Program-made: the position numbers and the translations under genes | Assembly (NCBI GenBank): GCA_964527395.1 | Contig: CAZGQD010000039.1 | Location: 1 to 12,798 of the forward strand | Direction: 5' to 3' | From: GCA-2688265 sp964527395 | GTDB taxonomy: Archaea; Nanobdellota; Nanobdellia; Woesearchaeales; GW2011-AR9 | Length of the DNA: 12,798 nt | Notes under the pieces: generated by a model | Databases searched by the model: none | What the model was told of the DNA's origin: nothing | What the model saw: only the letters and a program-made list of their open reading frames with translations | Part shown: in pieces, positions 1 through 6,709 of the stretch | Layout of the letters: every line of letters starts with the position of its first letter | Numbering within the stretch: the stretch's first letter is position 1

Positions 1-60
1 ACGGACTTCACTAAAACGTTCAATCCGTAGGGTTCAGAGGACCGCTCGCCCTAAAGATAG
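1..60. other. GC-richer non-coding stretch, possible 3' end of a structured RNA
   Basis: No reading frame is supported here. The stretch is richer in G and C than its surroundings and can fold: ACGGA-TT (1-8, with one bulged C) pairs with AATCCGT (22-28), and AGGG (29-32) pairs with CCCT (49-52). In AT-rich archaea such islands are often RNA genes, so this may be the tail of an RNA that begins before the window. I tested tRNA on both strands and found no T-loop or D-arm consensus. The identity is unknown and confidence is low. Confidence 0.25.
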
Positions 61-64
61 AGAT

Positions 65-337
65 GTGACCGAGATTTTCTTTGTTTTTCTTTATGGAATT
101 GAACAACTTTTGATATTGTTACTTTTTCCTAAGTTTAATGGAGATTTGAGTATATTTTTGGGTGTGTCTGTCTTGATAGTTTTGACTACAATTGCAGTTG
201 ATAAATTACTGCTTAAACGTAACCTAGAAAGGAAAAACAAAGAATTAATATATTTGAAAGGCATGTTAATAGAAAAAGAAAAAAAAGTAGGAAATTTAGG
301 AAATTTACTTAAAAAATCATATGAAAATGGGAAATAA
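65..337 (+). CDS. Small membrane protein with C-terminal coiled coil, unknown
   Basis: This encodes 90 residues starting at GTG. Two hydrophobic segments (about residues 4-21 and 26-46) are followed by a strongly charged, lysine- and glutamate-rich stretch (about 50-88) that looks like a short coiled coil. The protein is therefore probably a two-pass membrane protein with a cytoplasmic helical tail. Its 3' end overlaps the start of a second small frame at 321, which suggests translational coupling. No family is recognised. The antisense frame at 91-405 has no supporting feature and was not called. The gene is plausible because of its length and clear protein-like segment order, but it is small and its promoter cannot be placed confidently. 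Confidence 0.5.
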   Translation: MTEIFFVFLYGIEQLLILLLFPKFNGDLSIFLGVSVLIVLTTIAVDKLLLKRNLERKNKELIYLKGMLIEKEKKVGNLGNLLKKSYENGK

Positions 338-455
338 TAAAGAAAATAGAGGAATTGATGACTTACAAAATGTTGATCAAATTGTAGAAGAATTACTTGT
401 TGCAATTGATGAATTCAAAGAAGCAAACAGAAAACTACAAAATTTTAGATTCTAA
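321..455 (+). CDS. 44-residue acidic helical protein, unknown, overlapping the upstream gene
   Basis: This short frame runs from ATG 321 (or ATG 327, two codons later) to TAA 453-455 and overlaps the upstream membrane-protein gene by 17 nt in another frame. The product is 44 residues (42 from the second ATG), polar and acidic, and predicted by eye to be helical, with hydrophobic positions (I, L, V) spaced as in a coiled coil. The overlap suggests translational coupling, and both proteins have helical segments that might interact. That is inference only. No homologue is recognised. Confidence 0.4.
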   Translation: MKMGNNKENRGIDDLQNVDQIVEELLVAIDEFKEANRKLQNFRF

Positions 456-498
456 GATCTTTTTTATATCGATATCTTGAGTTAAATTTTTAAATTAA

Positions 499-921
499 TT
501 GCTTTGGCTGCGAGATGTGGCAATTGATACTTATGTTTCTAGATTATTGGTAGCTAGAGGTTTTTCTTTGTATGCGACCAGTAAGGGTGTTGTGAGAGAT
601 TTTCCAACACACCCAAATGATGTTGCTAGAGTATTAAGACCTTTTTATAGACGTAGAAATAGAGTTGTTGAAACTTCTTTTGTGCTTGCATGTGAGACTG
701 TTTTGAACTCTAGAGGAGATCCTTCGTTTTATTTGTATCAAGGACCTAAGACTGATTGGAAAAGGATTCTTGGCAGAGAGATACAAACATATAGAAATCC
801 TACTTATCTATTAGATTATGTGCGTCCAAGAGTTGTTGAAGGAGGTTCTAATATGTTAGTTGACATTGTTAAACAAGATAGATTTCTTGATTTTATTGTT
901 TATAATGTTAGAAGAAGGTGA
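499..921 (+). CDS. Hypothetical basic protein, unknown
   Basis: This is an unrecognised protein of 140 residues if it starts at TTG 499, directly after an in-frame stop at 496-498, or 134 residues from GTG 517. It is basic and arginine-rich (an RPFYRRRNR cluster near residues 47-55 and an RRR C-terminus), with no obvious membrane segment or metal motif. The arginines suggest nucleic-acid contact, but nothing more specific can be said. Arginine codons are mostly AGA with a few CGT/CGA. The last 14 nt overlap the 3' end of the convergent membrane-protein gene on the other strand. Neither start has a clear ribosome binding site, so the N-terminus is uncertain. Confidence 0.55.
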   Translation: MLWLRDVAIDTYVSRLLVARGFSLYATSKGVVRDFPTHPNDVARVLRPFYRRRNRVVETSFVLACETVLNSRGDPSFYLYQGPKTDWKRILGREIQTYRNPTYLLDYVRPRVVEGGSNMLVDIVKQDRFLDFIVYNVRRR

Positions 922-1570
922 ATATTAAGTAAATTATTACTATTTTGAGTGCTAGTGCTGCCATTGAAGCTGGAGCCCACCTTTTGTAAGGGTATCTAAC
1001 TGAACCAAAAATGAAATTTGCTAGTGGGTATGGAAACAAAAGTAAGTTCATTAGAAAAACTGCGTATCCTCCGTATTTGTTTAGTTTAGTTGCAATACTT
1101 TTTTTTGTTTTTTTCTTTATAAAGCCCCTTGTGAAAGATCCGAAAAGTTGTCCTGAAAAGTAATTTATGTGTTGTCCAATGATTAAACCTATTGTTGTGA
1201 TTGCCATGAGAGTTGTGATGTTGTGTTTTGTGCTTGAAAGAAGAGTGTAGAACATAATCTCTAAAGGTGCTGGGATTATGAAAATAGATGAAAAAGAGAA
1301 TAAGTAAAGGACTCCTAAAGTTGTTCTAGCTTTAATTTCTAAGAAAATTGATTCTCCAATTGGATATACATAAGGAATTTGCTGAATTTGATCTATGATG
1401 TTGAAGCTGAAGAAGTCGTATAATAAGATGAAGAGAATAGTGGCACAAGAACCAGTTATTAGAAAGACAATTAGAGTGATTAAGGATTGTTTTGTTTCGT
1501 GGAGCTTGTCTGCTAGCCAAAGGATTGATTTTTCAAAGATTTTGTTCTTTTTCTTTTTTCTTTTTTCCAC
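908..1570 (-). CDS. VTT-domain (DedA/SNARE-associated Golgi protein family) membrane protein
   Basis: The product is a 220-residue integral membrane protein. After a lysine-rich N-terminus (2-9) come hydrophobic segments at about 30-52, 85-110, 117-137, 168-190 and 200-219. The middle and C-terminal part resembles the DedA/VTT family: an acidic residue before the central block (E104), the G...GQ..NYFSGQLFG block (about 128-144), and a KYGGYAVFLMN...PYP...FGSVRY stretch (165-193). Family members are proposed lipid scramblases, with bacterial relatives acting in undecaprenyl-phosphate or phospholipid translocation; the substrate here cannot be told. The start is GTG at 1570, with a TATA-like element about 32 nt upstream, which fits a leaderless transcript. 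It is divergent from trhO and convergent with the upstream hypothetical gene. The family call is good; the subfamily is unknown. Confidence 0.78.
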   Translation of the reverse strand: MEKRKKKKNKIFEKSILWLADKLHETKQSLITLIVFLITGSCATILFILLYDFFSFNIIDQIQQIPYVYPIGESIFLEIKARTTLGVLYLFSFSSIFIIPAPLEIMFYTLLSSTKHNITTLMAITTIGLIIGQHINYFSGQLFGSFTRGFIKKKTKKSIATKLNKYGGYAVFLMNLLLFPYPLANFIFGSVRYPYKRWAPASMAALALKIVIIYLIFTFF

Positions 1571-1594
1571 AGTTGGTCTTTCTGAGCTGCTTTT

Positions 1595-1602
1595 TATTTA
1601 AA
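1595..1602 (-). promoter_or_regulatory. TATA-like element for the VTT-domain gene
   Basis: TTTAAATA on the minus strand lies about 32 nt before the GTG start, near the spacing seen for the other leaderless promoters here. The sequence (CTTTTTATTTAAAAAG across 1590-1604) is nearly symmetric and may also serve the divergent trhO. Confidence 0.45.
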
Positions 1603-1676
1603 AAGGAGTGGGTAAGCTTTTAAATGAGATAGTGCTTTTTTGCTTAATGGATGCTGAAAATCATAAAGGTGATCAA

Positions 1677-2816
1677 ATGAAAAAGGATATTGGAGACTAT
1701 AAGGTTATTTCACTCTATAGATATGTAGAAATCAAAGACCCTGAAACCTTATGTGAAGAGATTAGAGCTTTTTGTGCCCTTCATGACATTTTTGGACGTA
1801 TTTTGATTGGATTTGAAGGTATCAATGCTGCTTTTAGTGCAAAAGTGGTTAATTGTGATTTGTTTAAAGATTTTTTAGAAGCTAAATTTCCTGGACTGAC
1901 ATACCGTGAGCAAGAGCTTGATTCACATAGTTTTCACAAACTTGTAGTTCGTATTCGTTCTGAAATTTGTGTATTTGGAAAAGATGTTGATTTATCTTTG
2001 AAGGGAGAATATCTTGAGCCTGCAAAATTGGAGAAGTGGTATTCTGAAGGAAAAGAAGATTTTGTGATTGTTGATGCACGTAATGACTATGAATTTGATG
2101 TTGGACGCTTTAAAGGTGCCCGTAAACTGCCAATTGAAACTTTTAAGGATTTTGCTTTTGTTGCACCAAAAGAACTTGCAGATTGTAAAGACAAAAAAGT
2201 GGTTCTTTATTGTACTGGTGGAATTAGATGTGAGAAAGCTAGTGCTTTTTTGAAATCAGAGGGGTTTGATTCTGTATATCATGTGAAAGGAGGAATTATC
2301 AATTATGTTAGCCAATTCCCTGAATCAAATTGGGAAGGAGGACTGTTTGTGTTTGATGATCGTAAAGTAAGTGATGTTGGAGAAGCTGTTTCTTCTTGTT
2401 TGCATTGTGATGAACTTAGTAATAGGATGATTAACTGCCATAATTTGGACTGTGACAAATTGTTTTTATGCTGTGCTAAATGTGCTGGGAGTTTTGATTC
2501 TAGCTGTAGTGAAGCTTGTAAAGTTAGTACTCATCGTAGAAAAGCAATTAAACTTGTTAATAAGAATGTTGCTGAGCTTAAAGGAGTTGTATTACATTAT
2601 TACCCTAAAGCTGGTGTTGCTTATGTTAAAGTCGAGAAGGACTCTCTTAAAGTGGGAGATAAGTTATCTGTAAAAGGTAATACTACTGATATTAGTTTTG
2701 AAGTTACTGAGATGAAAAATGAGTCAGGAGAAGCTGTTGATTCTGTAGGTGCAGGAGTCTGTGTGACTATTCCAATTTCAGAAACTGTTAGAATGAATGA
2801 TAAGTTGTTTGCTTGA
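1677..2816 (+). CDS. trhO: tRNA uridine(34) hydroxylase TrhO (rhodanese family) with extra C-terminal beta-barrel domain
   Basis: TrhO (YceA/UPF0176) oxidises U34 of certain tRNAs to 5-hydroxyuridine. Domains in order in the 379-residue product: an N-terminal acylphosphatase-like part (about 8-100, with VFGRI-like DIFGRILIGFEGIN at 37-50); a rhodanese domain (113-215) with active loop CTGGIRC, whose C179 is the catalytic cysteine and C185 the second conserved one; and a cysteine-rich C-terminal module (C241, C244, C254, C259, C265, C266, C269, C277, C281) as in the family's rhodanese-C domain, probably zinc-binding. Residues 300-379 form an added small beta-barrel (VVLHYYPKAGVAYVKVE...LKVGDKLSVKG) of the elongation-factor domain-2/U32-peptidase C-terminal type, not present in E. 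coli TrhO (350 residues). Start: ATG 1677 has GGTGATC at 1668-1674, complementary to the 16S 3' end, and matches family starts; ATG 1647 and GTG 1608 are in-frame alternatives. CGT is its main arginine codon. Confidence 0.92.
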   Translation: MKKDIGDYKVISLYRYVEIKDPETLCEEIRAFCALHDIFGRILIGFEGINAAFSAKVVNCDLFKDFLEAKFPGLTYREQELDSHSFHKLVVRIRSEICVFGKDVDLSLKGEYLEPAKLEKWYSEGKEDFVIVDARNDYEFDVGRFKGARKLPIETFKDFAFVAPKELADCKDKKVVLYCTGGIRCEKASAFLKSEGFDSVYHVKGGIINYVSQFPESNWEGGLFVFDDRKVSDVGEAVSSCLHCDELSNRMINCHNLDCDKLFLCCAKCAGSFDSSCSEACKVSTHRRKAIKLVNKNVAELKGVVLHYYPKAGVAYVKVEKDSLKVGDKLSVKGNTTDISFEVTEMKNESGEAVDSVGAGVCVTIPISETVRMNDKLFA

Positions 2817-2847
2817 GAAGAGAACATTAAAATATATACTTCCTTAT

Positions 2848-2872
2848 GTTTTCTTGTTTTTCTTATAATAAT
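2848..2872 (+). terminator. T-rich stretch, probable archaeal terminator of trhO
   Basis: Runs of T (TTTTC, TTGTTTTTC) about 30-50 nt after the trhO stop codon and before the next TATA box. Archaeal RNA polymerase stops at such tracts without needing a hairpin. Position and composition are the only evidence. Confidence 0.4.
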
Positions 2873-2883
2873 ATATCAATTAA

Positions 2884-2891
2884 TTTATAAA
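2884..2891 (+). promoter_or_regulatory. TATA box of the small anchored-protein gene
   Basis: TTTATAAA begins 30 nt before ATG 2914, which would place transcription initiation at or next to the start codon (leaderless mRNA). Confidence 0.65.
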
Positions 2892-2913
2892 GCAAAAATT
2901 ATTTCTTTATTTT

Positions 2914-3225
2914 ATGAGGTTTGGGAAAAAATTTACTTTAGGTGTTTTTACTGTGGTTTTCTTGTTGTTAGCTTACAATGCAACAGTTGATGTGATGACT
3001 GATGCTGAATCAAGCATGATGTATGTGCTTGATGATGGTGAGAACAATGCTGTTTTGGTTGTTCAGAATGATGTTCAAGGAGCAAGTCAGACGTATTATT
3101 ATGACAATGTTAATGAGTTTTGTAGTGCTGTTTCATCACTAATTGTTGACCAAGAACAGTTTCAGGCAGTTGTTTTGAATTTGGGATTGAGTGGCTGTGG
3201 TGGAAATGGTTTAATTGAGCCATGA
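2914..3225 (+). CDS. Small exported or membrane-anchored protein, unknown
   Basis: This encodes 103 residues. A basic N-terminus (MRFGKK) leads into one hydrophobic segment (about 7-22), then AYNA and a polar acidic body, a pattern of a signal peptide or an N-terminal anchor with the rest outside the cell. Two cysteines in the exterior part (C70 and C95, the latter in a glycine-rich SGCGGNG) could form a disulfide. No family is recognised. The gene has its own TATA box 30 nt upstream of the ATG and no ribosome binding site, consistent with a leaderless, single-gene transcript. It is followed by a short gap with the TATA box of the next gene. Confidence 0.62.
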   Translation: MRFGKKFTLGVFTVVFLLLAYNATVDVMTDAESSMMYVLDDGENNAVLVVQNDVQGASQTYYYDNVNEFCSAVSSLIVDQEQFQAVVLNLGLSGCGGNGLIEP

Positions 3226-3264
3226 TTCTCGTGATTAAATATATACTAATATAGACCTCAAATA

Positions 3265-3272
3265 TTTATAAA
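3265..3272 (+). promoter_or_regulatory. TATA box of the 662-residue protein gene
   Basis: TTTATAAA starts 29 nt before ATG 3294, the same spacing as at other starts in the window. A leaderless transcript is expected. Confidence 0.65.
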
Positions 3273-3293
3273 TGATTTTATTCTATTTTTTTT

Positions 3294-5282
3294 ATGGATG
3301 GAGATTCCCTTGAAGATATTTTATGTGATGTTGCAAAGGAGGTTGGTTATCATAGAGGCGTTTTTCTAGTTCTTGATTCTAGAGATGGAATTGCTACTAA
3401 TGTAGCTATAACTGGAGTGCCAAAACAAGATAAAGAAATTGAAATAAAAGGAAATACAGGAAAAGGATTTTATAGATTTGAGGTAAGAAACCATCCATTT
3501 TATAAGATTCTTAGTAAAACTGATTTTTTCCATACTTGTTTAAAAGAGAATTATAGAAGAGATGAAGTGTCTGCTGAAACTGGACCTGATAAGGAAGATT
3601 ATTATCCTGTGTTGGCAAGGCAATTGGAACAAAATAGGGAAAAAAGGTTTGATGAACTATCAAGGTTAGATATATTCTCTCCTGAGTATGATTTTGAAGC
3701 ATTTTGTTTGGACCAAAATATGAATTTTTCTAAATTTAGAAGTGAAAATTGGGGTTTTGATAGAATGTACCCTTCATTTGCTTATTGGTCAGCTACTAGT
3801 GATAATGAAAGAGATAGTCACCTTGAATTATTAGAAAAAAAAGGGATTGATGTTGATGGGCTTGAAGGATCGACATTATATGGGCTATTAAAAGAAGTTG
3901 ACCCACATTTTAATGATTTATTTGGTGATTATGAAGATTATGTTTCTATCGCACCACTTTTTATGAAGCATTATGGGGTTTCACTTGCACATTATTCAAA
4001 TACATTTGCAGTTAAATTGTTCTCAGGTGATGATTTTCTTGTTATGGCGCAATTTGATTCTTCAAGTTCTGGTGAAGATCCCACTGTTCCTTTGTCACTT
4101 GAAAAGCAAAGAGAAGCCTTGGAGAAACTTAAACCTTATGTTCCTAGTATAATCATGGAAACTGGCTTAAAGTTGGTTAAAGGAGATTTAGGAGACCTTG
4201 CAGAAAAGTATTTTGACCAAGTTTTAGGCATGGATGTAAGTGAAGGAGCTGTCAAATTAGTAGATGGGAAAGGATTTATAGCAAAAAGTGATGTTTACTT
4301 TCCAGGAGCTGAAATTGCTGAAGGATCAGAAAGGGCAGTAGCACTGCCAAATTTGTTTTGTATCAAAAGATTATCTGAAGCAGGAGCCGCTAGAAAAGAA
4401 GCAGCTGTTAGAAAAAAACTAGGAGATTTAGGTTTTAGAACTTATACTGAAATTGGAGCTACTGATCACTATTTAATCTCTAGGTTAGTTCCATCATTGA
4501 CATTAGATGATTTTTTAATTAAATTAGGAGATGTTGATTATGGCGGGGAACTTAAAAAAGAGCTTTTAGAGGTTACTAGAAGGCATGTTGATAAATTAAG
4601 AAGAAGATTTCCTGCTTCACGATCATCTCAAACACTTTCTCACCCTGACTATGTTGCAAAATTTAAGGAAGGATTAGTTAGATTTTTGCCAGTTGAGTTT
4701 CATGAACTAGCTGGAAGAGTTGCGATACGTTATGGAAGTGGATTAGATTCTGGTGAGGTAGAAGTGAAATATGATAAACATTTGCCAAACTTGCCTTTTG
4801 CTATTTGTGATTTAGCAATTGGACTTGGTTATGATGATGAATTTGTTAAAAGGCTTGCAGAAATGACTAGTGAATCTTGGGAAAATGATGTGAATGAATT
4901 TTTTCAAGATGCTAAAAACAAAATAGAAGAAGATGTTCAAGGTTTTTTGAATATTTTTGAATCAGCTTTGATTGAGGATGATCAAGATACGTATGAAGTT
5001 GGAACATATATAGCAGATAATGATGTTATGCTTGTTGGAAGTTATGGATGGGGGTTACCAGTCTCAGAAGTAGTTAATCTATTGCCAGAATCAATTTCAG
5101 TTGGAGAATGGGCCTATAGAAGTGCTAGAGAGATATTTAATGCTGAAAAGTTTAAGACTCCAGAAACTAAAGATTATTTTGAAGCAAAACAAAAACATCA
5201 TTATGGATTGTTGTGCTACTTGGCTGAAAGTTCTGGTGATTCAGAATTTGTTGAATTGATGAAATTGTTTTCACTTGATTGA
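3294..5282 (+). CDS. Large two-part protein with probable degenerate kinase-like C-terminal half
   Basis: The 662-residue product has no signal peptide or membrane segment, so it is probably cytoplasmic. Residues 1-330 match nothing I recognise; they are rich in aromatic and acidic residues. From about 350 the pattern resembles the N-lobe of aminoglycoside/choline kinase-type proteins: FCIKRL (K358), then a helix with E369 (RKEAAVRKKLGDLGF), a tyrosine-rich strand, and YLISRLVPSLTLDDFL (393-408), like the 'lvpG.tL.d.l' hinge. No HxDxxxxN loop or DFE/DFG metal motif is evident after it, so if the fold is right the enzyme is degenerate or very divergent. Arginine codons are almost all AGA/AGG, unlike trhO. 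It precedes an AbrB-PhoU gene on the same strand, as the kinase-like gene at 6710-8029 adjoins another one. It is real as a gene; its function is unknown. Confidence 0.75.
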   Translation: MDGDSLEDILCDVAKEVGYHRGVFLVLDSRDGIATNVAITGVPKQDKEIEIKGNTGKGFYRFEVRNHPFYKILSKTDFFHTCLKENYRRDEVSAETGPDKEDYYPVLARQLEQNREKRFDELSRLDIFSPEYDFEAFCLDQNMNFSKFRSENWGFDRMYPSFAYWSATSDNERDSHLELLEKKGIDVDGLEGSTLYGLLKEVDPHFNDLFGDYEDYVSIAPLFMKHYGVSLAHYSNTFAVKLFSGDDFLVMAQFDSSSSGEDPTVPLSLEKQREALEKLKPYVPSIIMETGLKLVKGDLGDLAEKYFDQVLGMDVSEGAVKLVDGKGFIAKSDVYFPGAEIAEGSERAVALPNLFCIKRLSEAGAARKEAAVRKKLGDLGFRTYTEIGATDHYLISRLVPSLTLDDFLIKLGDVDYGGELKKELLEVTRRHVDKLRRRFPASRSSQTLSHPDYVAKFKEGLVRFLPVEFHELAGRVAIRYGSGLDSGEVEVKYDKHLPNLPFAICDLAIGLGYDDEFVKRLAEMTSESWENDVNEFFQDAKNKIEEDVQGFLNIFESALIEDDQDTYEVGTYIADNDVMLVGSYGWGLPVSEVVNLLPESISVGEWAYRSAREIFNAEKFKTPETKDYFEAKQKHHYGLLCYLAESSGDSEFVELMKLFSLD

Positions 5283-5330
5283 TTTTTGGAAGTTAGAATA
5301 TATATTTCTTATAGTGCCTTATATTATTGA

Positions 5331-5357
5331 ATATGTCTTTTGTGAACATATATTTTC
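5331..5357 (+). terminator. Hairpin plus T-tract after the 662-residue protein gene
   Basis: ATATGT (5331-5336) can pair with ACATAT (5346-5351) and is followed by a T-run. It lies about 50 nt after the stop codon and before the next promoter. The stem is weak, so it is only a modest terminator candidate. Confidence 0.35.
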
Positions 5358-5413
5358 TAGTTTTATAACATTATATTAATAGAAATAATTATATACTCTC
5401 TTAATAAATCAAG

Positions 5414-5421
5414 TTTAATAT
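5414..5421 (+). promoter_or_regulatory. TATA box of the first AbrB-PhoU gene
   Basis: TTTAATAT lies 28 nt before ATG 5442. An AGAGGT at 5431-5436 could also act as a ribosome binding site if the transcript starts a little earlier than expected. Confidence 0.5.
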
Positions 5422-5441
5422 ATATTTTTTAGAGGTTTTTT

Positions 5442-6356
5442 ATGAAAAGGAAAATTATGCAACTTGGAAAGTCCACTTTTGTAATGAGTCTTCCAACAAA
5501 ATGGGTCAAGCAGTACAATGTTCAAAAAGGGGATGAACTTGACGTAGTTATTCAAGGACCGTCAATCTTTGTTTCTTCAGATAATAATAGCTCCTCTTCA
5601 GAAGAATGTTTCGAAATGGATATTTCTGAGTTGTCGAATGAGATGGCAATTCGTTTATTATTACCTGTTTTACATAAAAATGGGTACAACAAAATTGAGT
5701 TCACATGTAAATCTGAACAAATACCCCATATTCAAGCTAGAATTAATAGTATGCTTTTTGGTTATGAAATTGTTGGTGTGTCTGGTAATAAGTGCATAAT
5801 TAAGATGATCTCTCATGAGATGAATGAAGATTTTGATAATTTAATTAGAAGAGTGTTTTTAGTGACTTTGCAACTTGCTGAAAATGTTTATTTGTTTTTA
5901 AAAGAAGGTAAAGAAGACAAGCTTGAAGAATTGCTTGTTTTGGAACATACAAACAACAAACTGACTAATTATGTTGAAAGATTGATTAATAAACAAGTTT
6001 GTTATGAGAAAAAGCACTCTTATTTGTATGTTGTTACATGGATCCAAGAATCTATTGGAGATGAATATAAACATATTTGTAATTATATCAAAAAAGAACA
6101 AAATGTTAGTCCAGATTTAATTGAGACTTTTGGAGAGATACATAAATTTCTAAGATTACTGTATGAACTATTTTATACATTTTCTTTTGAGAAAGTTGAG
6201 GAGATCTATGCTAAGAAAAAAGAACTTTCTAAACATATGACTGATTTGACCAAAAATGGAAGGTCTGAAAGTGATTTAAGGATTATTTTCTTGCTTTTTA
6301 CTATCTTGCGTCATGTTGAAGATTCAATTGGGTCCGTGATAGCTTACCATCATTAG
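5442..6356 (+). CDS. AbrB-PhoU fusion regulator (archaeal phosphate uptake regulator-like), copy 1
   Basis: The product has 304 residues. Residues 4-46 are a SpoVT-AbrB DNA-binding fold (IMQLGKSTFVMSLPTKWVKQ, then VQKGDELDVVIQGPSIFVS). The rest is mostly helical, with PhoU-type repeats: a first block at about 130-225 and a last helix ending VEDSIGSVIAYHH. Archaeal proteins of this build are annotated as PhoU-like regulators; PhoU normally senses the phosphate status of the Pst transporter, but no transport gene lies in this window. A second, diverged copy with the same order is encoded at 8073-9044 on the other strand. It could bind near its own promoter, since AbrB proteins often autoregulate; this is inference. 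Family confidence is high, specific role low. Confidence 0.87.
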   Translation: MKRKIMQLGKSTFVMSLPTKWVKQYNVQKGDELDVVIQGPSIFVSSDNNSSSSEECFEMDISELSNEMAIRLLLPVLHKNGYNKIEFTCKSEQIPHIQARINSMLFGYEIVGVSGNKCIIKMISHEMNEDFDNLIRRVFLVTLQLAENVYLFLKEGKEDKLEELLVLEHTNNKLTNYVERLINKQVCYEKKHSYLYVVTWIQESIGDEYKHICNYIKKEQNVSPDLIETFGEIHKFLRLLYELFYTFSFEKVEEIYAKKKELSKHMTDLTKNGRSESDLRIIFLLFTILRHVEDSIGSVIAYHH

Positions 6357-6497
6357 CTGTGTTTGGCTAGTTTTGTTAATTTATTTCTTTGATTCATGGG
6401 AACTTTGTTTCTGTTGGTGCTAGCTTCTTTTGATTCTGAAGAGAGAAGGAGTGTTGGGGCTGGACACCCTAAAAGTATAAAGGTGTCGGGGGAGGGA

Positions 6498-6532
6498 CAT
6501 TCGTGTTACTGTACTAGCTTCGCCAGTAACCA
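6498..6532 (-). other. tRNA-Leu non-canonical T-loop intron at position 59/60 (35 nt)
   Basis: The T-stem GAGGG/CCCTC is the outer helix. TTCG (T-loop 54-57) pairs with CGAA near the intron's 3' end to give the 4-bp central helix. The bulges are AAT (cut AA|T) and TGT (cut TG|T), which restores the universal loop TTCGAAT. The intron body is a 7-bp hairpin GTTACTG/CAGTAAC. All four parts of a strict BHB are visible. Confidence 0.88.
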
Positions 6533-6564
6533 TTCGAACCCTCGAACCCACTAAGAGACAGGAT

Positions 6565-6605
6565 ATCTTATCCCAGTATTGAGCTGGGTGTCTTTTGTAG
6601 AGTAT
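6565..6605 (-). other. tRNA-Leu intron at canonical position 37/38 (41 nt)
   Basis: The anticodon stem is the outer helix of a bulge-helix-bulge. CTTA (loop positions 32-35) pairs with TAAG near the intron's 3' end to make the 4-bp central helix. The 3-nt bulges are AGA (cut AG|A) and ATA (cut AT|A), which restores the 7-nt loop CTTAAGA. Inside the intron CCCAG pairs with CTGGG. Confidence 0.88.
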
Positions 6606-6673
6606 CTTAAGTCCTGCGCATTTGACCAGACTTTGCTACCCCGACACTATTAATGGTGAAATGAGCGTGCTTG

Positions 6674-6681
6674 CTTATAAA
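6674..6681 (-). promoter_or_regulatory. TATA box of tRNA-Leu
   Basis: TTTATAAG on the minus strand starts 36 nt before the mature 5' end. With the roughly 30-nt spacing used elsewhere in the window this predicts a leader of about 6 nt for RNase P to remove. Confidence 0.6.
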
Positions 6682-6709
6682 TCTAACTGTAGTGATTTGA
6701 GAATTTTGC

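Larger units (their letters stand above)
6484..6645 (-). tRNA. tRNA-Leu(UAA) with two BHB introns
   Basis: Read on the minus strand: acceptor GTCGGGG (6645-6639) pairs with CCCCGAC (6491-6485), discriminator A at 6484, then CC but T rather than A, so the full CCA tail must be added enzymatically. U8, D-stem GCA/TGC, A14, G15, G18-G19 and A21 are present. The anticodon stem is CAGGA/TCCTG with loop CTTAAGA and anticodon UAA at 6609-6607, followed by a 15-nt variable arm ending in C48 (pairs with G15), and T-stem GAGGG/CCCTC with loop TTCGAAT. Removing a 41-nt intron after position 37 and a 35-nt intron after position 59 leaves 86 nt, the right size for a class II tRNA-Leu. A TATA box lies about 36 nt upstream of the 5' end. 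It is convergent with the upstream AbrB-PhoU gene. Confidence 0.93.

Noticed and set aside
1..60. tRNA or 23S sarcin-ricin-like sequence (AGAGGACC)
   Set aside because: No tRNA arms can be drawn on either strand, and the rRNA flanks around the short match do not agree.
1608..1676. Longer trhO start at GTG 1608 or ATG 1647
   Set aside because: GGTGATC precedes ATG 1677 and TrhO relatives begin at about this point; the extra residues have no family counterpart. A leaderless start at 1647 from CTTTTAAA (1616-1623) remains possible.
6450..6487. Hairpin GGACACC...GGTGTC and a GTGTTGGGG copy beside tRNA-Leu, as an integration site
   Set aside because: The stem is only 6-7 bp, the similarity to the acceptor is short, and no integrase or second tRNA end is present in the window.
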